NCBI GenBank assembly: GCA_902729315.2
Contig: LR746270.1
Span: forward strand, 3,372,501-3,436,500
Origin: Spirodela intermedia
Lineage: Eukaryota; Streptophyta; Magnoliopsida; Alismatales; Araceae
Length of the DNA: 64,000 nt
Direction of reading: 5' to 3'
Shown here: one piece after another, positions 13,205 to 26,021 of the stretch
How the letters are laid out: each line of letters opens with the position of its first letter
Position numbering within the stretch: the stretch's first letter is position 1
Made by a program: the position numbers and the translations under genes
The notes under the pieces: model-generated
Databases searched by the model: none
What the model was told of the DNA's origin: nothing
What the model saw: the letters and a program-made list of their open reading frames with translations, nothing else

Positions 13205-13216
13205 CAGCAGAGCGAT
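12741..13216. other. Repeat-rich spacer and 3' flank of QNG1
   Basis: Contains an AT microsatellite at about 12750-12768 and a stretch at about 12820-12900 with a box-B-like GGTCCGATCC, possibly a decayed SINE. A (CTTC)n run then abuts a pure (GA)n run at 13167-13202, ending 14 nt from the QNG1 stop codon. The GA run must lie in the QNG1 3' UTR, where it would read as a CU-rich tract in the RNA. Confidence 0.5.
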
Positions 13217-13606
13217 TCAGTAGTATATGGAGAGGGTGCGGTGATGGGGCAACGATGGGGTCCGAACCCCCCAGGACCACAGCCAGAGATCAATGTCTAT
13301 GCTCAGCACCTGCCAGACAGGATCATACAATCGTCAGATTGCCCGGAAGAAATGCATTCTGACAGAGTTCTTGAGGATAACAATAATAACAATAATAAAA
13401 ATAATAATAACAACCGTGGTCAGAGGAGTAGAATTTGACGGAAAGAATGAACCGCTGCACTCACTCCCCAAACAACTAAATAGAAACATGAGCCGCATGA
13501 GGATTTCTTTTCCTAAAATAGTAAAATTATAATTCTCTCCCATCGACTAAACCCGATGAGGGCCCAGACCTGACCCGGGAATAGCAAGGGATCCCCAATA
13601 TATATA

Positions 13607-13645
<39 letters not shown>

Positions 13646-16600
13646 AAATCGGTGTTAGACAGACCCATGAGTGAGGGGCCATCATTAAAATCAGACTAAC
13701 CCCCCATCCCTCCCCAATATGAACAAAACCTGAGCAAAAGAAGGTCGACTCCTATTTATTTTCCTAAAATAGTTCATTATCTCTACTCCAGGAACCCAAA
13801 AAAGCACCAGATTTAACTCAGGATTGGCAAAAATAATCCCAGCTACGAGTATCAGGCCATTCAGTATTTTTGTCAGGGCCAGCATAGATGGAACCGGGAG
13901 ACCTCAGAAGCTCAGATCATTATATATATAGTATGGTTAATCTCAGATCAGCTCATTCTAAGCTAAAAACCAGCCTGGTCTGGACGGCCCGATGGGCCAA
14001 TAGTTTACAATCTGCCCATCGTCAATCCCACAAGAGCAAGGTTATTTTTTTGCAGATTGGACCCCACAAAAGAATCAATTAGAGTATTATTCTTTTTTTC
14101 GGAGAGATAATTCAAATATATATGGAAAGGATGGGATGCGGGAGGAGAATAAGAGGACCCAGATGTAATATTCACCTGTTTCCCGAACTGCAACTTCATC
14201 TGTTCCCTCATCAGTTCTACAGCGTGGATTGTGCAAGCCCGGAGCTCGACTTCCTCCTCGCTGCCAGAGAGGATTTCCTTCTGGGTGTCAATGGCATCCG
14301 ACAACTTTGCAGAGTACATCAGCACACCGAGCTGCCTCAGTGCGGCTGGAACGATGTAGTCTGCAAATATAGTAATCGAGCTCACGTCATGGAAATGACC
14401 GTATCCTTGACCCTTGAAGGCGCCCCATAAATCTGCTGCGAATATCTGAGCTCTCTTGTATAGGAAGATCTGGCGACCCTTGTACAATGAATGATCTCGG
14501 AAACCTAACATTGAAAAAAAGGGCACAAAAAGGTTAATTTGCACTCTCCATGATAGATTTAAGGGTCGTGGCTATAAATGGAAAACAGGGAAATTTTAAT
14601 CCAGATGACCGCATTCTTTTGTTCGATAATGATAAAAAATTATATTAACCATGAATCTGGCAGGAAATCTGGGTGTGGTGATGATTTATTATCTTAAGAG
14701 AAAATGCAAGGATAGAGCAGTCTCATTCTGTGAAATATGATTTTCCCATACAGAAGAAAGAACATGCAAATGATCGCTCAATCCAAATATTCAATCATTC
14801 CTAATAGAAACGAGTAATTCTTAATAAATTATATTCGAAACTCAGATCTCAGTTAGTATCATCTCCCATTCTATTACAAGGACAATGGGAAAGTAAGTTT
14901 GAAACTATCTGTAAAACGAAGGCAAGGAAAACGATAAAAATGATGATTTACCAACAGCAGTAGCAGATGAATTTCCAGAATCATCACTTACCGTCTAATA
15001 GAATTAATTCTTAAAGAAAAACGTTTTGAAATAAAAACGAAAGGTACCAGGGAAATTCTGTGCTATAAGTGAAACAAGAGTCATAGCAGATTTTCCACAG
15101 GCCTCCACAAGGTTAGCAGCTTTTCCTTCAAAACGTTTTTCCAAAACATTCCCAACCTGGAATATAAAATTACTTAAAAAATATGTCGAGAATGAGCAGT
15201 GAGATCCGAAAGAAGCACAGGAGGACGAAACGTGGTACCTCATGCAATAAGCGAACACGCTCCTCCTCTAAGGGAAGTGGCCGGGGCCACTTTAGTAAAT
15301 CACGCAATTGAGAGCCTGAAAAGAAATTATCACTTTCCTTACTAACGAATAATAGTCATGAGCCAAACGCCAATCCAAATCAATTGCAAATTAGTTATTT
15401 TCATTGTCGAAAAAATTAAAAGAGAAAAGGAAAAAAAGGAGACGCTCCATTCCTAGACCACGTCATAGCATCAGAAGAACATATGGCAAGAATATACCGG
15501 TATACTTTTGAAGACGATCAGCATCAAGAGCGGAGCCATCATTCCACAAAGCATCCCTGAGGCCCAACGCCAAATGGTCATAGTTCAAGTCCTTGTCTGC
15601 TAGGAGAAAATACTTCTGGGTTGGTTATTTTAACCAAGACATACTGGGCCATAGAAAATTTAAACCAGAAAACGCCCACATAGAAAAACCATTTTAACTG
15701 ATCCTTGATCTTCATCAAGCTAAATTAGGATGGCACAAGCAAATTCCTGGGTTAACACTTACACTGGGAAACTTGGCAAGAAAGCCAAAGCATCTTAGAT
15801 ATATCATAACCATGCTCCCTATTTTCAATCATTCCACACCTATCCCAACAGGTTGGCTGGCTGGAAAGATATCCAGTCCTAGAAAGACAAGTTAATTCAT
15901 ACCAACTTGATTGCAACTTCGACATACCTAGACTGACTGACTCAGCTCCGATACCAAATGTTGTGATAAGAAGTAAAACTCTGAAATAAATTAGAGTTTA
16001 AGAGATCCAAGAAATCTGAAAAAGAGACCTCGGATGCGAACTGTATACTTGCAGATGTGCAGAAGAACAAATCACACTTACAGGTATATCTAATATCACA
16101 ATGTCAGCGGACTGATGCATTCTACATTCCTTAAATCGAAAATTTCTTCAAAGAAGTCAAACACTCAATATTGCAAGAACAGGCGACCAAGTCGTCTGGA
16201 CCCATCGCACCTAAAGCCTGCTCGTCCAGGATGCCGCATCGGTGTCTTTTTGGAACATGACTGGCTATCTTTTTAATCTACACTATTCAACACGTTATAA
16301 ATATTTTGCAGCTAGTTTATGCACCACAAGATGGGGAATGTTCCTCAGCACACATCTAATCTAGAATCCAATCTCTCACTGATGTCTCCCAGTGGATTCT
16401 CATAATTATTCCTTATGAAGTGGATGATGAGGAATGATGTCGCATGAATGCTGGTTTATCAAAGAGAAGTGTAGATTAACTGTTGAATCAAAGGTTTTTT
16501 AAAGTGGCACTGGAGACAAGGGCACGATGAGATAAGTACAAGCCAATAATTCCACAGACTGGGATACGCATGAGTTGCTTGGAGCAAAAGTCCAAAGGTT

Positions 16601-17777
16601 GATTTTTCAATGAGTTAAATGGTGCGTGAACGTAGCCTTAAAGTATATTTTTTGTCAAAACGCTAAACCATTTGAATAATCAATTAAGCACTATAAATCC
16701 CCAACACTAACACAAAAGATTTACGTTAAGAAAAGGTTTGCTGTATAACATTCCAATATATTCCCCTAAAAATATACCCAAATAGACAATATTATAAGAG
16801 ATTAGTCAAGAAAGTCAAGGCAATTATTGATAGGCAACGTACCTGGCCAAAAGCAGAAGTTCAGCGCATCCAAAACAAACAAGTACTGAACAGTTAGCGG
16901 CCCATTATCAAAATAGTGAATCCCTTCAAAATCCCATTCAACTTTTGGAATTGAACCTTGAGTCTTATCGATCACTTTTGCGAGTGCTGAAAAGGTCGAA
17001 ATGATGAAAAATATTTCTCCGTCAATATTGTCTAATTTTCTTTTTGCAAATGTGATATTCTGATCAGAATAATGTTCCAAACTGAAAAGGAGTATCATAA
17101 GTACATTAATTGCAAACGACGATAACGGAAGAAGATTTAGTAAACACACATTTGTAAAATTAAAATAAACGATCTGTAACTTCGAGAGCTCCACATGTCA
17201 CAACAGAGAAAAGAGTAAGCTTCTTCTTTCACTGATTCAACGCAAGGTACGCCCGAATTCGACTTCCACGATTAAAAAAGAAACATAAACAAAAACAGGG
17301 TCACACCACCGTAGGCATCGAACCGCTTTCTATGGACTACGAAATGATCCTCACAGAATATGCTCGTATATATCAAAACTGGTTCCCAACGTTCGGACGC
17401 AAGAATGATGTCTAAAATTAGACGCTTCAAAAGTAGACGCCCGCCGTAAACATCAGCTGCAGGAAACCCGGCGACGTCTTATGTCCCCGTTCCCTAATCC
17501 ATTACCATATTTCAATATACCCTCCACTCCACTCCACTCCACTCGTAGAAACGATTAATGACACTGTCGGCTATTCAGAGCAAATCTCGCATCATTCTAA
17601 TTTTCTTCAGAATCAATATAAAAACCATAAATCCAAAAAAAACGTCAATACACGAAGAAAAAACCTAGATTCAAGCATTTTCGATCAAACAGAATATGAC
17701 GACGAACCTGAAGAGTCGATGGAGACGTGAGAAGCGCGGCTTGCCACCCAGCGAGACGTGGCTCTCACCTCATCCAT
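13217..17777 (-). CDS. QNG1: Queuosine 5'-phosphate N-glycosylase/hydrolase (queuosine salvage, DUF2419), 7 exons
   Basis: Minus-strand exons, 5' to 3': 17777-17708, 16986-16843, 15596-15498, 15315-15239, 15156-15048, 14504-14176 and 13309-13217. Together they encode about 306 aa with every junction in frame. Recognisable family segments include KVEWDFEGIHYFDNG, TVQYLFVLDALNFCFWP, DLLKWPRPLPL, DLWGAFKGQGYGHFHD, SSITIFADYIVP and the C-terminal IDIDLWLWSW with HHRTLSIYY. The human homologue (C9orf64/QNG1) releases queuine from queuosine 5'-phosphate for reuse in tRNA wobble modification. Plants cannot make queuine themselves, so the plant enzyme probably also serves salvage. The last exon is separated by an 866-nt intron and is easily missed. 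Length is slightly below the roughly 340 aa of the human protein. Confidence 0.92.
13607..13646. repeat. (TAAA)n microsatellite in the last QNG1 intron
   Basis: Tetranucleotide run of about ten units in the intron before the terminal QNG1 exon. An AAT/AAC-type run at about 13378-13412 lies closer to that exon. Confidence 0.9.
15945..16100 (-). mobile_element. Short LTR-like relic with a primer-binding site
   Basis: Lies in QNG1 intron 2. Read on the minus strand, positions 15956-15945 give TGGTATCGGAGC, an 11 of 12 match to the initiator-methionine tRNA primer-binding site of plant LTR elements (TGGTATCAGAGC). Two bases upstream, a 142-nt segment (15959-16100) has TG...CA ends with short inverted termini (TGTTGTGAT and ATATCACA). 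The size suits a TRIM-class or truncated LTR. I did not find a second LTR or coding domains. Confidence 0.45.
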
Positions 17778-18578
17778 GACGTTTGAGAGCCTTCACGGCG
17801 GCTACTCTCTCTCCCTCCCCCACTGGAAGGAGTATCGTTCTTGTCTACCTCCGAGCGGGAAACCAGGAATCTTCTTCGGTTGTCCCTTCCAAGATGAAAT
17901 GGGCCGAATCTTCGGGTCGGGCCCGAAGGATATCTACGAACGACATCTGTTTTTTTTTAAATTATCTATAAAAAATTGCACGCTTCCATTTATTCATCTT
18001 AAAATAAAAATATTTCAGATGTACCCAGGGGAACCACCAAGTCTTCGGAGTCGAACGTCACTGGGAAATCTACCCGAGAAAAATTGGGCTTCAACGGAGG
18101 TGGCTTTTAGAGAACCACCTTATAAATATGAAAATTATAATCAAGTATCCAAAAATTATGGTATTAGACTTATACTCGAAAAGATGTTGATTATACCGCC
18201 CAATTTTATAATTTGTAATCGACACAATTTATTCTCTAGGCTGAGCCCCCGCCTCGCTTTCGGACCCCAATTCTATCATTTTTAAGAAAAAACCTTTGAT
18301 AAAAGTGTACTGTCCTAACGTCCCTCAAAATATTTTTATTTTACTTAGTCGAAACGGTCTTCTGATCTCGACCGGCCTGATAAAAAACCGGGTTCAAGAA
18401 GGGTGTATTTCATTACTTCTCTGCAGCTCACCCCGACTCGGGTTGGGGAAACTCCCACGATCACCTCCCTCCCAGATCTCTCCGGGCCTCCGGCATCTCC
18501 ACGCGGCGGTCTCCGCCTTCGCTTCCTCTACCAGACCTTGGCGTCGGATTGTTCATCTCCAAGCCGGCTGTGGTACGG
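17778..18578. promoter_or_regulatory. Shared divergent promoter of QNG1 and the ZFPL1-like gene
   Basis: About 800 bp separate the two start codons, which point away from each other. It holds the 5' leaders of both genes and no independent gene. The open frame at 17758-18285 (+) overlaps the first QNG1 exon on the opposite strand and is judged to be chance. Confidence 0.5.
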
Positions 18579-21500
18579 ATGGTGGTTTGCAAATGCCGCA
18601 AGGTATTGTAAAGGCTCACTCCTTCCCCACCCGAATCGATCCGTATCTATTTTGGAGCTTCTCTGGCAGAGGAACGGGTGAATTGGTTATCATTTGAGGG
18701 ATAATTCTTTGGAACGGTTTTTTATTTCAATCGGATCATGAAGAGAAGGGAAGAAAATCGAATCCCGAGCTCTCGAAATATTGGTCATCGTTGGTGAACG
18801 GAGGTGATAGTGACGAACGGATCCTTGCCGTTAGATGATAGAATGTTCTTTTAGGCTGCCAAAGGAAAGGGGCATGACATCTTAAAACACGCGCTCAGAG
18901 ATTCCTGTGTGTAGGCTGGTAATTGGACAGAGACCGGTGTGTTATCGTAGCAAAGTCTGATTTCGATCAGGTTCTGGTATAGATAGAACCTGTATTTTCC
19001 AGTGTTACGCCTTAGATGACTGTCACAATGGTAAAATTACATAATGGGAAAGATTTCCTTTTCAGACCGGAAAAATTTGACCATTGAGCTTCTGGGCTAA
19101 AAAGTGGCTCCCATTAACTTTGATAATGATAATGGTTATTCCACTTAACGGAAAGAGTTTTGGACTACGAAATAACTTGGATCCTCATATATGATTTCTC
19201 ATAGCTGTGTGTTATGTTTGGTTTAGGTTATATTGTAGAGATTTATTTATATTTTCTTCTTCTGATTTATTAGATGTCATATCATGTGCTCGATTTTTTT
19301 CGTTTTATTAACTAATTTGAAATTTCGGCTTTTAGGCGACCAAGCTTTACTGCTTTGTGCACAAGGTTCCAGTCTGCGGCGAATGCATTTGCTTTCAAGA
19401 ACACAAATTATGTGTGGTACCTGCCGAAACCTACTTGCATTGAACGACTGTATTTAAATTATCTTTTTTGCGTTGATATCAGCTGCATCGGCTACATCTC
19501 TTGATAACTTTACGTGCTTCAAAACTATTTGTATTGGTGAATCTATTTACAAATCTCACAAAGATTCTTAAGTTCATTACTGTCAGTGTTGGTTTCTATG
19601 CATCAGTATTGTCTATGCTTACGTACTTCATTAAGTTCATGCGGAGAAAAAAATGAGATTTCTATGCTTAACCCATATTGTTCCTTGCAATTGTTATCAT
19701 CCATTTAGTTTTATTGCCAGTGTTGGTTTCTAAAGTACTAGCTTGGACAAACTAGGACAATCTTTCGAGGACAATTTGTGACATTTTTTGGCTAAAATCC
19801 TCATGCTATGTAGCATTTTCTTAAACAATTTAAGGATGGGTTTTTTGGTTATATTTCCTCGGAGAGTTATTCACATTTTAAAACTCTCTAAGTGTTCTTA
19901 TGCATGTAAGAAGCACTAAATATTGCATCTCGTACAGCATATACATCACTACCTGATGAGGTGGTAACAGAACATATGGTGATCCTTTAGATGTATTCAA
20001 ATATGAAATGCTGTCTTTTCTTGTAAGAAGATTGTTTAAGGAGTGATATACTGACAGTCATTAAGATAAGACGTGATTGTGTCGTGAGTATCCCGAATGA
20101 TAATTGGATATGCTACCTGGATTCATGGAGGAATAAACTATGTTGATTTGGTCCAACGTAAATAGATTGAATAAATGACTCAGATATTAAACATTAGAAT
20201 CGTGAAATTAGTGTGAGTCTTCAAATCAGATTAACTTGTATGGCCGGAAGCCCAGCTCGTTTTTTGTCTGCATCAATGGGATGGTAGCTGCCAGTCCAGC
20301 AAAATGTGTTGGGTAATTGCAGCCAAGGATAGCTCAATGTCTATATTAATAGTACTACATTGTTTCGTTAAGTGTCTAGCTCGCTATTAAATGTGATGCT
20401 AGGTGAACCAATCGAAACCAAGTCAAGGAAAGGAAATATCAATCATCTGTCATGGACTCGATATAAGTTTCGTGATTATTATTGGCGTGTAGGATATCTT
20501 CTAGGTTAAGGCATGTATTTGTTTCAAGGAGAAGACGATTCCTGTGTGAACAGGTAAAAAACTTTGGCCTCATGCACTTGGCCTTGACACTAGTCATTCC
20601 CCATCAGATAGACCTAAAGGTTCATTTTCATTTATCCTCGTTTTTTACATTTTAGAGTCCGTATAAAATTAAAGAAATAAATAAGGAAAAGTAAGACTAA
20701 CATAAAATCGTGTCCGTGGTTAATGATCGTTATTGTCTTAAAATTCATGCCCTAATCGTTCTGTTTTACCTGCGTTGTCTACTTTTAAGTCACATTTTTC
20801 TGGAAGACACTTGAATCTTCCGGCTGAATTTGGGAATCTTATGATGCAAGCATTCATCATGTGAAATTATTACAGTCAGCATTAATAGGTGATCTCCTTT
20901 GGACTGCTATTCTTAATGGCATTTTTCTTTGATTTCCCTTCAAACCGCTTTAGGTCCGGACCTACTCTGAATGGGTAATTGATGGAGAGTATGATTGGCC
21001 TCCCACATGCTCCATGTGTCATGATGATCTGGAAGCCGAAAAAGATCCTCAAACTACTCGACTGGGTTGTTTGCGTACGTTTTTTATTCATATATGATTC
21101 CATATTGTTGTTGGACATGGACGATTTGTGTTTCAAGAATCTCAATACTCTTTCTTATTTCAGATGTCATCCATACAAAATGCCTGGTGTCTCATATTCA
21201 AACATTCCCACCTCAGACTGCACCCGCTGAATATATTTGCCCTGAATGCTCTTCTCCTGTAAGTGCGATATTTGGAAGTTTAACATTTGATGTTTCCTTT
21301 TCATACAGTCTTTTTACAAAACATGCTCGACTGGTATCCATACTGTGCTTCACTGGAGCCTTTTTCATGTGGAGGTTTTTTTTTTTAAAATACATCAGCT
21401 TAAATCAAACTATGAAAAAAGAAATCTGGCTCCATCAGTATTATGGATATTCTGCAATATACAATATTGTTAAGCGGATATATTCTACATCCCATAGCAT

Positions 21501-24500
21501 ATTTTGTTTATAAAAAGGAACCTGAAATCTCACAACTGATACCTAGTAACGATTATTTTGAGCGAGAGCTAAATTTTCTGCGAATTCCACCGAGAAAAAC
21601 TCTACTTTGATAAAGTCCTTAAAACTTCTATCTGGCATCTGTTGTGGCTAGGATGAGATGAAGGACCCCGAAACCACCAGGGCGATTTAGGGAAGAAGAG
21701 CGTAGGATTTACAAAGGCCCTCACAATACCCCTGTAGGTGCCTATGTCATGGAGAAAATTTAAAATATCACCTCAAAATTTTCCCTGCATTGAGTAAGAA
21801 TAGGAAAGTATCACTAGTAGGCTCATAGAGGTCCATTTGAATTTAAAGGCAGAATAACTTCCTTGATGGACCTGGAACAGTCCCTCCATGTCACGTTAGA
21901 GGAGAAGCACGAATATTATGGCACAATCCGTGGAAATGCCATGTTAGGGAGTTGTCTGAAGGAAAAGTAAGATAGCAGGAGCAGCTGGACAGCTAAACGG
22001 GCTAAATCTGTATGGTGTCCTTTACTGATGAAAAGGATTTAAATGGTTCCCTTTTTACCTTAAAGAAGCTTCAACAAGGGATGTATAAACTTCTTTGTGG
22101 TGGGAGTGCATAGGAAAGGGTACTAGCGCAGTGATTCCACCATCCTTCTTTTGATGCTTGTTCTTTAGCCTTTGTGCTGTAGAGTGACCATAACCTTCTT
22201 TGTGCTTGTTCTTATTAACACTAGTGGATTTTTTTTTAGGATAATATAAGAGAAACCGATCTCTGTATTTCGAGGAATGAGTGGAAAAGGGACTCCAATG
22301 ACTTTTTATAATAATTTGGTAAATGTCAGAGGGGATTGCATTCAAATGCATTAGTTCTCCGATATATGACGTTTTGATTCTCTTGTTACGTCAGTCTCTA
22401 AAAGATTGTTGCTTATTCCACCCGCCCAATTGTATCCATATTTTTCCTGCAGAAGGCTTTTTTGGTAATTTTACCACTCTAATGTCATTTCATCTGTTCA
22501 AACTCTAATGTCGTTTCATCTGACTGGTTAAAATTGATAAGAACTAGACATTTTAAGAAAGAAAGTAGCCTGATGTCTTGTGGTCTTGTCATGAATTGGT
22601 GCGTGTGCGTGGGATCCCGTTTTTGATATTTTAAGTATTTCATTTCTGTATTTTCTGGCTCACTTTTAATGAATTTTGGCTTTCAACAGATATGGCCACC
22701 TAAAAATTTCAAAGACACCCAATCCCTCCTCCACACGAAACTGAAGGAAGCAATAATTCAGGTAATTTATCAATCCATATTTATTTTTCACATTTTTTTA
22801 AACATGGTGAGAGACTCATTCGATATTTTATTTTCCCTTATTTTTTTTGTCTGCAAGGAACGTGAAAAACACTGATATTAGTATAATGCCAATACCAGAG
22901 TTTAGAAGGGTGCCCAAGGTGGTATGATCAAGAGTACCGCATATATATCTAAGTTACGAATATTATAAGATCACTGATCTTTCAAAGAAATAAAACCCAC
23001 CATGCAACTTCTAAATAGTCTCAAGAACATAGTGTAGACTATGGTAAGGCTTTAATACCCTGAATATCAAAGAATAAGCTCCCTTTTATTATTAGGCAAC
23101 TCTGGTTTGATCCAAAGGTAGGATGAGCCGCCAAATTTTTTGATCTTCTTTAAGTATCCATTGTCGATCTCAGCTACTCCACGACTCCTCCAATGTTTCA
23201 GGAATACTCTCCTGAATTTCTAGGCTGTTTAGAAGCCTATGTCAAATATCCAGCGAAAGCAAGCACCCAATAAATAGGAGAAAGACTATGGGGCAGAGAC
23301 AAAAAGCGTAATCAGAAAGGGAGAAAACATCTGAAAACAAAACTGTTCAGCTACGATAAGAAGGATAGGAGGGGAGCTATTTCCCTGGAAAGAATAATTA
23401 TGTCAATGACAGAAATGTCCCCTTTGACTTTTGTCACAATTCTTTCATTCAAGATTTCCTGGATCCTGACAATGGCGACAAAAGCATGGTCCAGACTTTG
23501 TGGGTGATTCTCTAAATGGATGTCTAGCATCTCAAAATCTCTATGCGATGGTCAAACTTCCTTTTCAGGCTTTTTTATTGCCTATTTTGTGTGTAGTAAA
23601 TAATTTTTCGTTCTTACTGCGTTTCAACTACAGAGTGGCTTGGAGAAAAATATATTTGGAAATCATCTGGTCACATTGCCCTCTGCTGAATCCCGTTCCC
23701 CTCCTCCAGCATTCGCATCAGACCCACTCATGCGTGTGTCCGCCTCTGAGGAACTGGAGAAAAATGGTGAGAACTTCTTTGATCCTACAGCCCAAAACAT
23801 CGAACTGAAGCACACACCCTTCCATAATTGGTATAGGCCCGTCCAAACTCTCAGAGCCAGGCATTGTGGAGATTGAAGGCCCAGATCCTCTGGGAAACCA
23901 GTTCGCACGAGATCACCAGCCTAATTTCATCAAGCCCGCCAGTCCCGTTGTAAGTGGTATCCTAAAGCTTATTAACCTTCCCTAATCATTACTGGTGATG
24001 TTTGAACGTTGAAGGCTGTTCTCTTTCATGACAGAAATAGAAATATATATATATCTATATATATATATATAGATGTTTATGTATAGCTTTAGTTTTTTCT
24101 TATTATTTCTGGCATTCAATGCTGCAGCCTGGTGCCACCACAAGAAAAGGTTCTTATCATGCGGACAGACAGAGCTCTGAAATTTCATACTATGCCGATG
24201 ATGAAGATGGAAACCAGAAGAAGTACAGTCGAAGAGGTGAGTTTATATTCCTATCAACCCTGATCATATGAAATGTTACGGCTAGATATTTCTGAACTTG
24301 CTATTTATCTGAGAAAATGGTGGTCGGTGTACTCCGGTGATTATATGATTGCTTGATCGATCTAGTTGGTCATTAGAAACCTTAGTACATATTTGTTTGG
24401 GTAACCTTTCATTTTTTTTTTCCCATCACCAAGCTTCATTTACATGTGAGTCACTGATGGTGCCTGCTTTTGTGTTCATATATTTCCATTGACTTCCATT

Positions 24501-25404
24501 TTCTAATTTGGGTAAAATATCGTCATTCTGGGATTCAACCGAAGTTATCTGAAACACAGCGAGAGAGAGAGAGAGAGAGAGAGATGGACAAGGGGGTGTT
24601 GACTGCTTACTCTTTTACACAGGGCAACTCACCCTCTTTTGACTCTTCCAATTATATATATATATATATATATTAAAAAAGAAGGAAATACATGACTTAA
24701 ATTAGCATCTCTTGTGGATATTTTTCTCTCGGTTATGCATCAAAGTGGAATCTGACTGCTCCGGTGTCTCAATCAGGTCCCATTCGCCACAAGTTCTTGA
24801 GGCTGTTGCTACCTTTCTGGTCAAACGCCCTCCCAACTCTTCCGGTGACTGCACCGCCACGTAAAGATGGGCCTACCGCTGCCGACGACCTTCCCGAGGG
24901 GAGGTCACGGCATCAGAGGTCCTCGAGGATGGACCCCAGGAAGATCCTGTTGACCATCGCCATCATGTTTGCTCTCGCCGCAACCCCTCATTTTATCTCC
25001 TGTTGATCTAGATTTTTAAATTAGATTGCCAATCAACCCTCTGTTTTTTTCCATTTTTAGATTGGATTATTAGATTAAATTGACCATTTTTAGCATTTTT
25101 TGCCATTTTTCAACCCTCTGATTTTTCCAACTTTGGCAATGTCCGATGTTGGTCATCGTCGTCATCATCCACCAGCCCAAACTGGGTGGGGGAGCAAACA
25201 TCCCCAATACTCGGATCTTGATTCCTCTGATTTTTCCTTTTTTCTGTTTTTAGAACCTTTTTCAACGGTCATTTCACAGCCTCACCTGGTGGGGGTGTTT
25301 CTGGCTTCCTCCTCAGGGCGTGCATGGCGACCATGGGGATTCTCTACTACAGACTGGCCCAGAGCGCTCTCGGCGGAGATCTCCCCATAGACGAGCCCCA
25401 GTGA
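18579..25404 (+). CDS. ZFPL1-like zinc-finger membrane protein, 10 exons
   Basis: Exons: 18579-18602, 19336-19416, 20954-21074, 21164-21258, 22690-22761, 23634-23766, 23855-23949, 24128-24236, 24777-24966 and 25317-25404, giving 335 aa. The N-terminus MVVCKCRK with CFVHKVPVCGECICF is the B-box-like finger. A RING-like finger follows, with Cys pairs CSMC, GCLHVIHTKC and CPEC (residues about 53-106). Near the C-terminus a single hydrophobic helix (KILLTIAIMACMATMGILYY, about residues 299-318) matches the tail anchor of ZFPL1. The animal protein is an integral cis-Golgi protein that binds GM130. The plant role is inferred. Intron 6 is only 88 nt; reading through it gives an apparent frameshift and early stop. 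Exon 9 ends AT before GTTTGC and joins G-GCG of the last exon; reading past this donor gives a truncated C-terminus lacking the membrane helix. Confidence 0.92.
24561..24584. repeat. (GA)n microsatellite in a ZFPL1-like intron
   Basis: Pure GA run in intron 8. A (TA)n run at about 24653-24674 lies in the same intron, and an AT run at 24041-24071 in the one before it. Confidence 0.9.
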
Positions 25405-25685
25405 GTAAGTTCCGGTTCTTCTACTGTTCCTCTCGTTCACAGCCATTAGCCCCCGCCCATCATTAAAAGCTTTCCTTTTATAGCTCATTGTTCATCAGCT
25501 GTTCTCCGTTTTCTCTCTCTAAGTTTCCTTTCTTCCCCCAGAAATTTCTCGAATATTTTGTGGCGGGCAGATTTTGTTTTTTTTCCTCTCCTTTATTGTG
25601 TATTTAGGTTTTCTGGTCGGTAATAGTCACAGCCCGAATTCCTTGAGGAGTCTACAGTTCATGAATGTTATGAAAGTATTCACTT

Positions 25686-25687
<2 letters not shown>

Positions 25688-25719
<32 letters not shown>

Positions 25720-25936
25720 ACCCTTCTCTCCTTCTCCCTCTCTCCCTCTCTCTCTCTCTCGCTCTCTTTACCCTTCTCTCTTTCTCTCTTTCTCTCTCTC
25801 CCTCCACCCTTCTCTCCTCTCTCTCCCTCTCTCTCTCTACCCTTCTATCTTTCTCTATCTCTCCCTCTCTATCTCTCTCTCTATCCTTCTCTCCTGTATC
25901 TCTGTCTCTCTCCCTCTCTCCCTCTCCCCCTCTCCT

Positions 25937-25974
<38 letters not shown>
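25688..25974. repeat. Long compound CT-rich microsatellite tract
   Basis: Nearly 290 nt composed almost entirely of C and T, mainly (CT)n broken by CCTT, TTTCT and ACCC units. It lies between the ZFPL1-like gene and the CAP-G2 gene. Open frames through it (Leu/Ser repeats) are artefacts of composition. Confidence 0.95.
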
Positions 25975-25976
<2 letters not shown>

Positions 25977-26021
25977 ACGTCGGGTAGATGTTCAAATCGA
26001 TAAAACGGATGAAATTGAGTG

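Noticed and set aside
17758-18285. 175-codon plus-strand open frame
   Set aside because: Overlaps the start of QNG1 on the other strand and the shared promoter; no recognisable domain.
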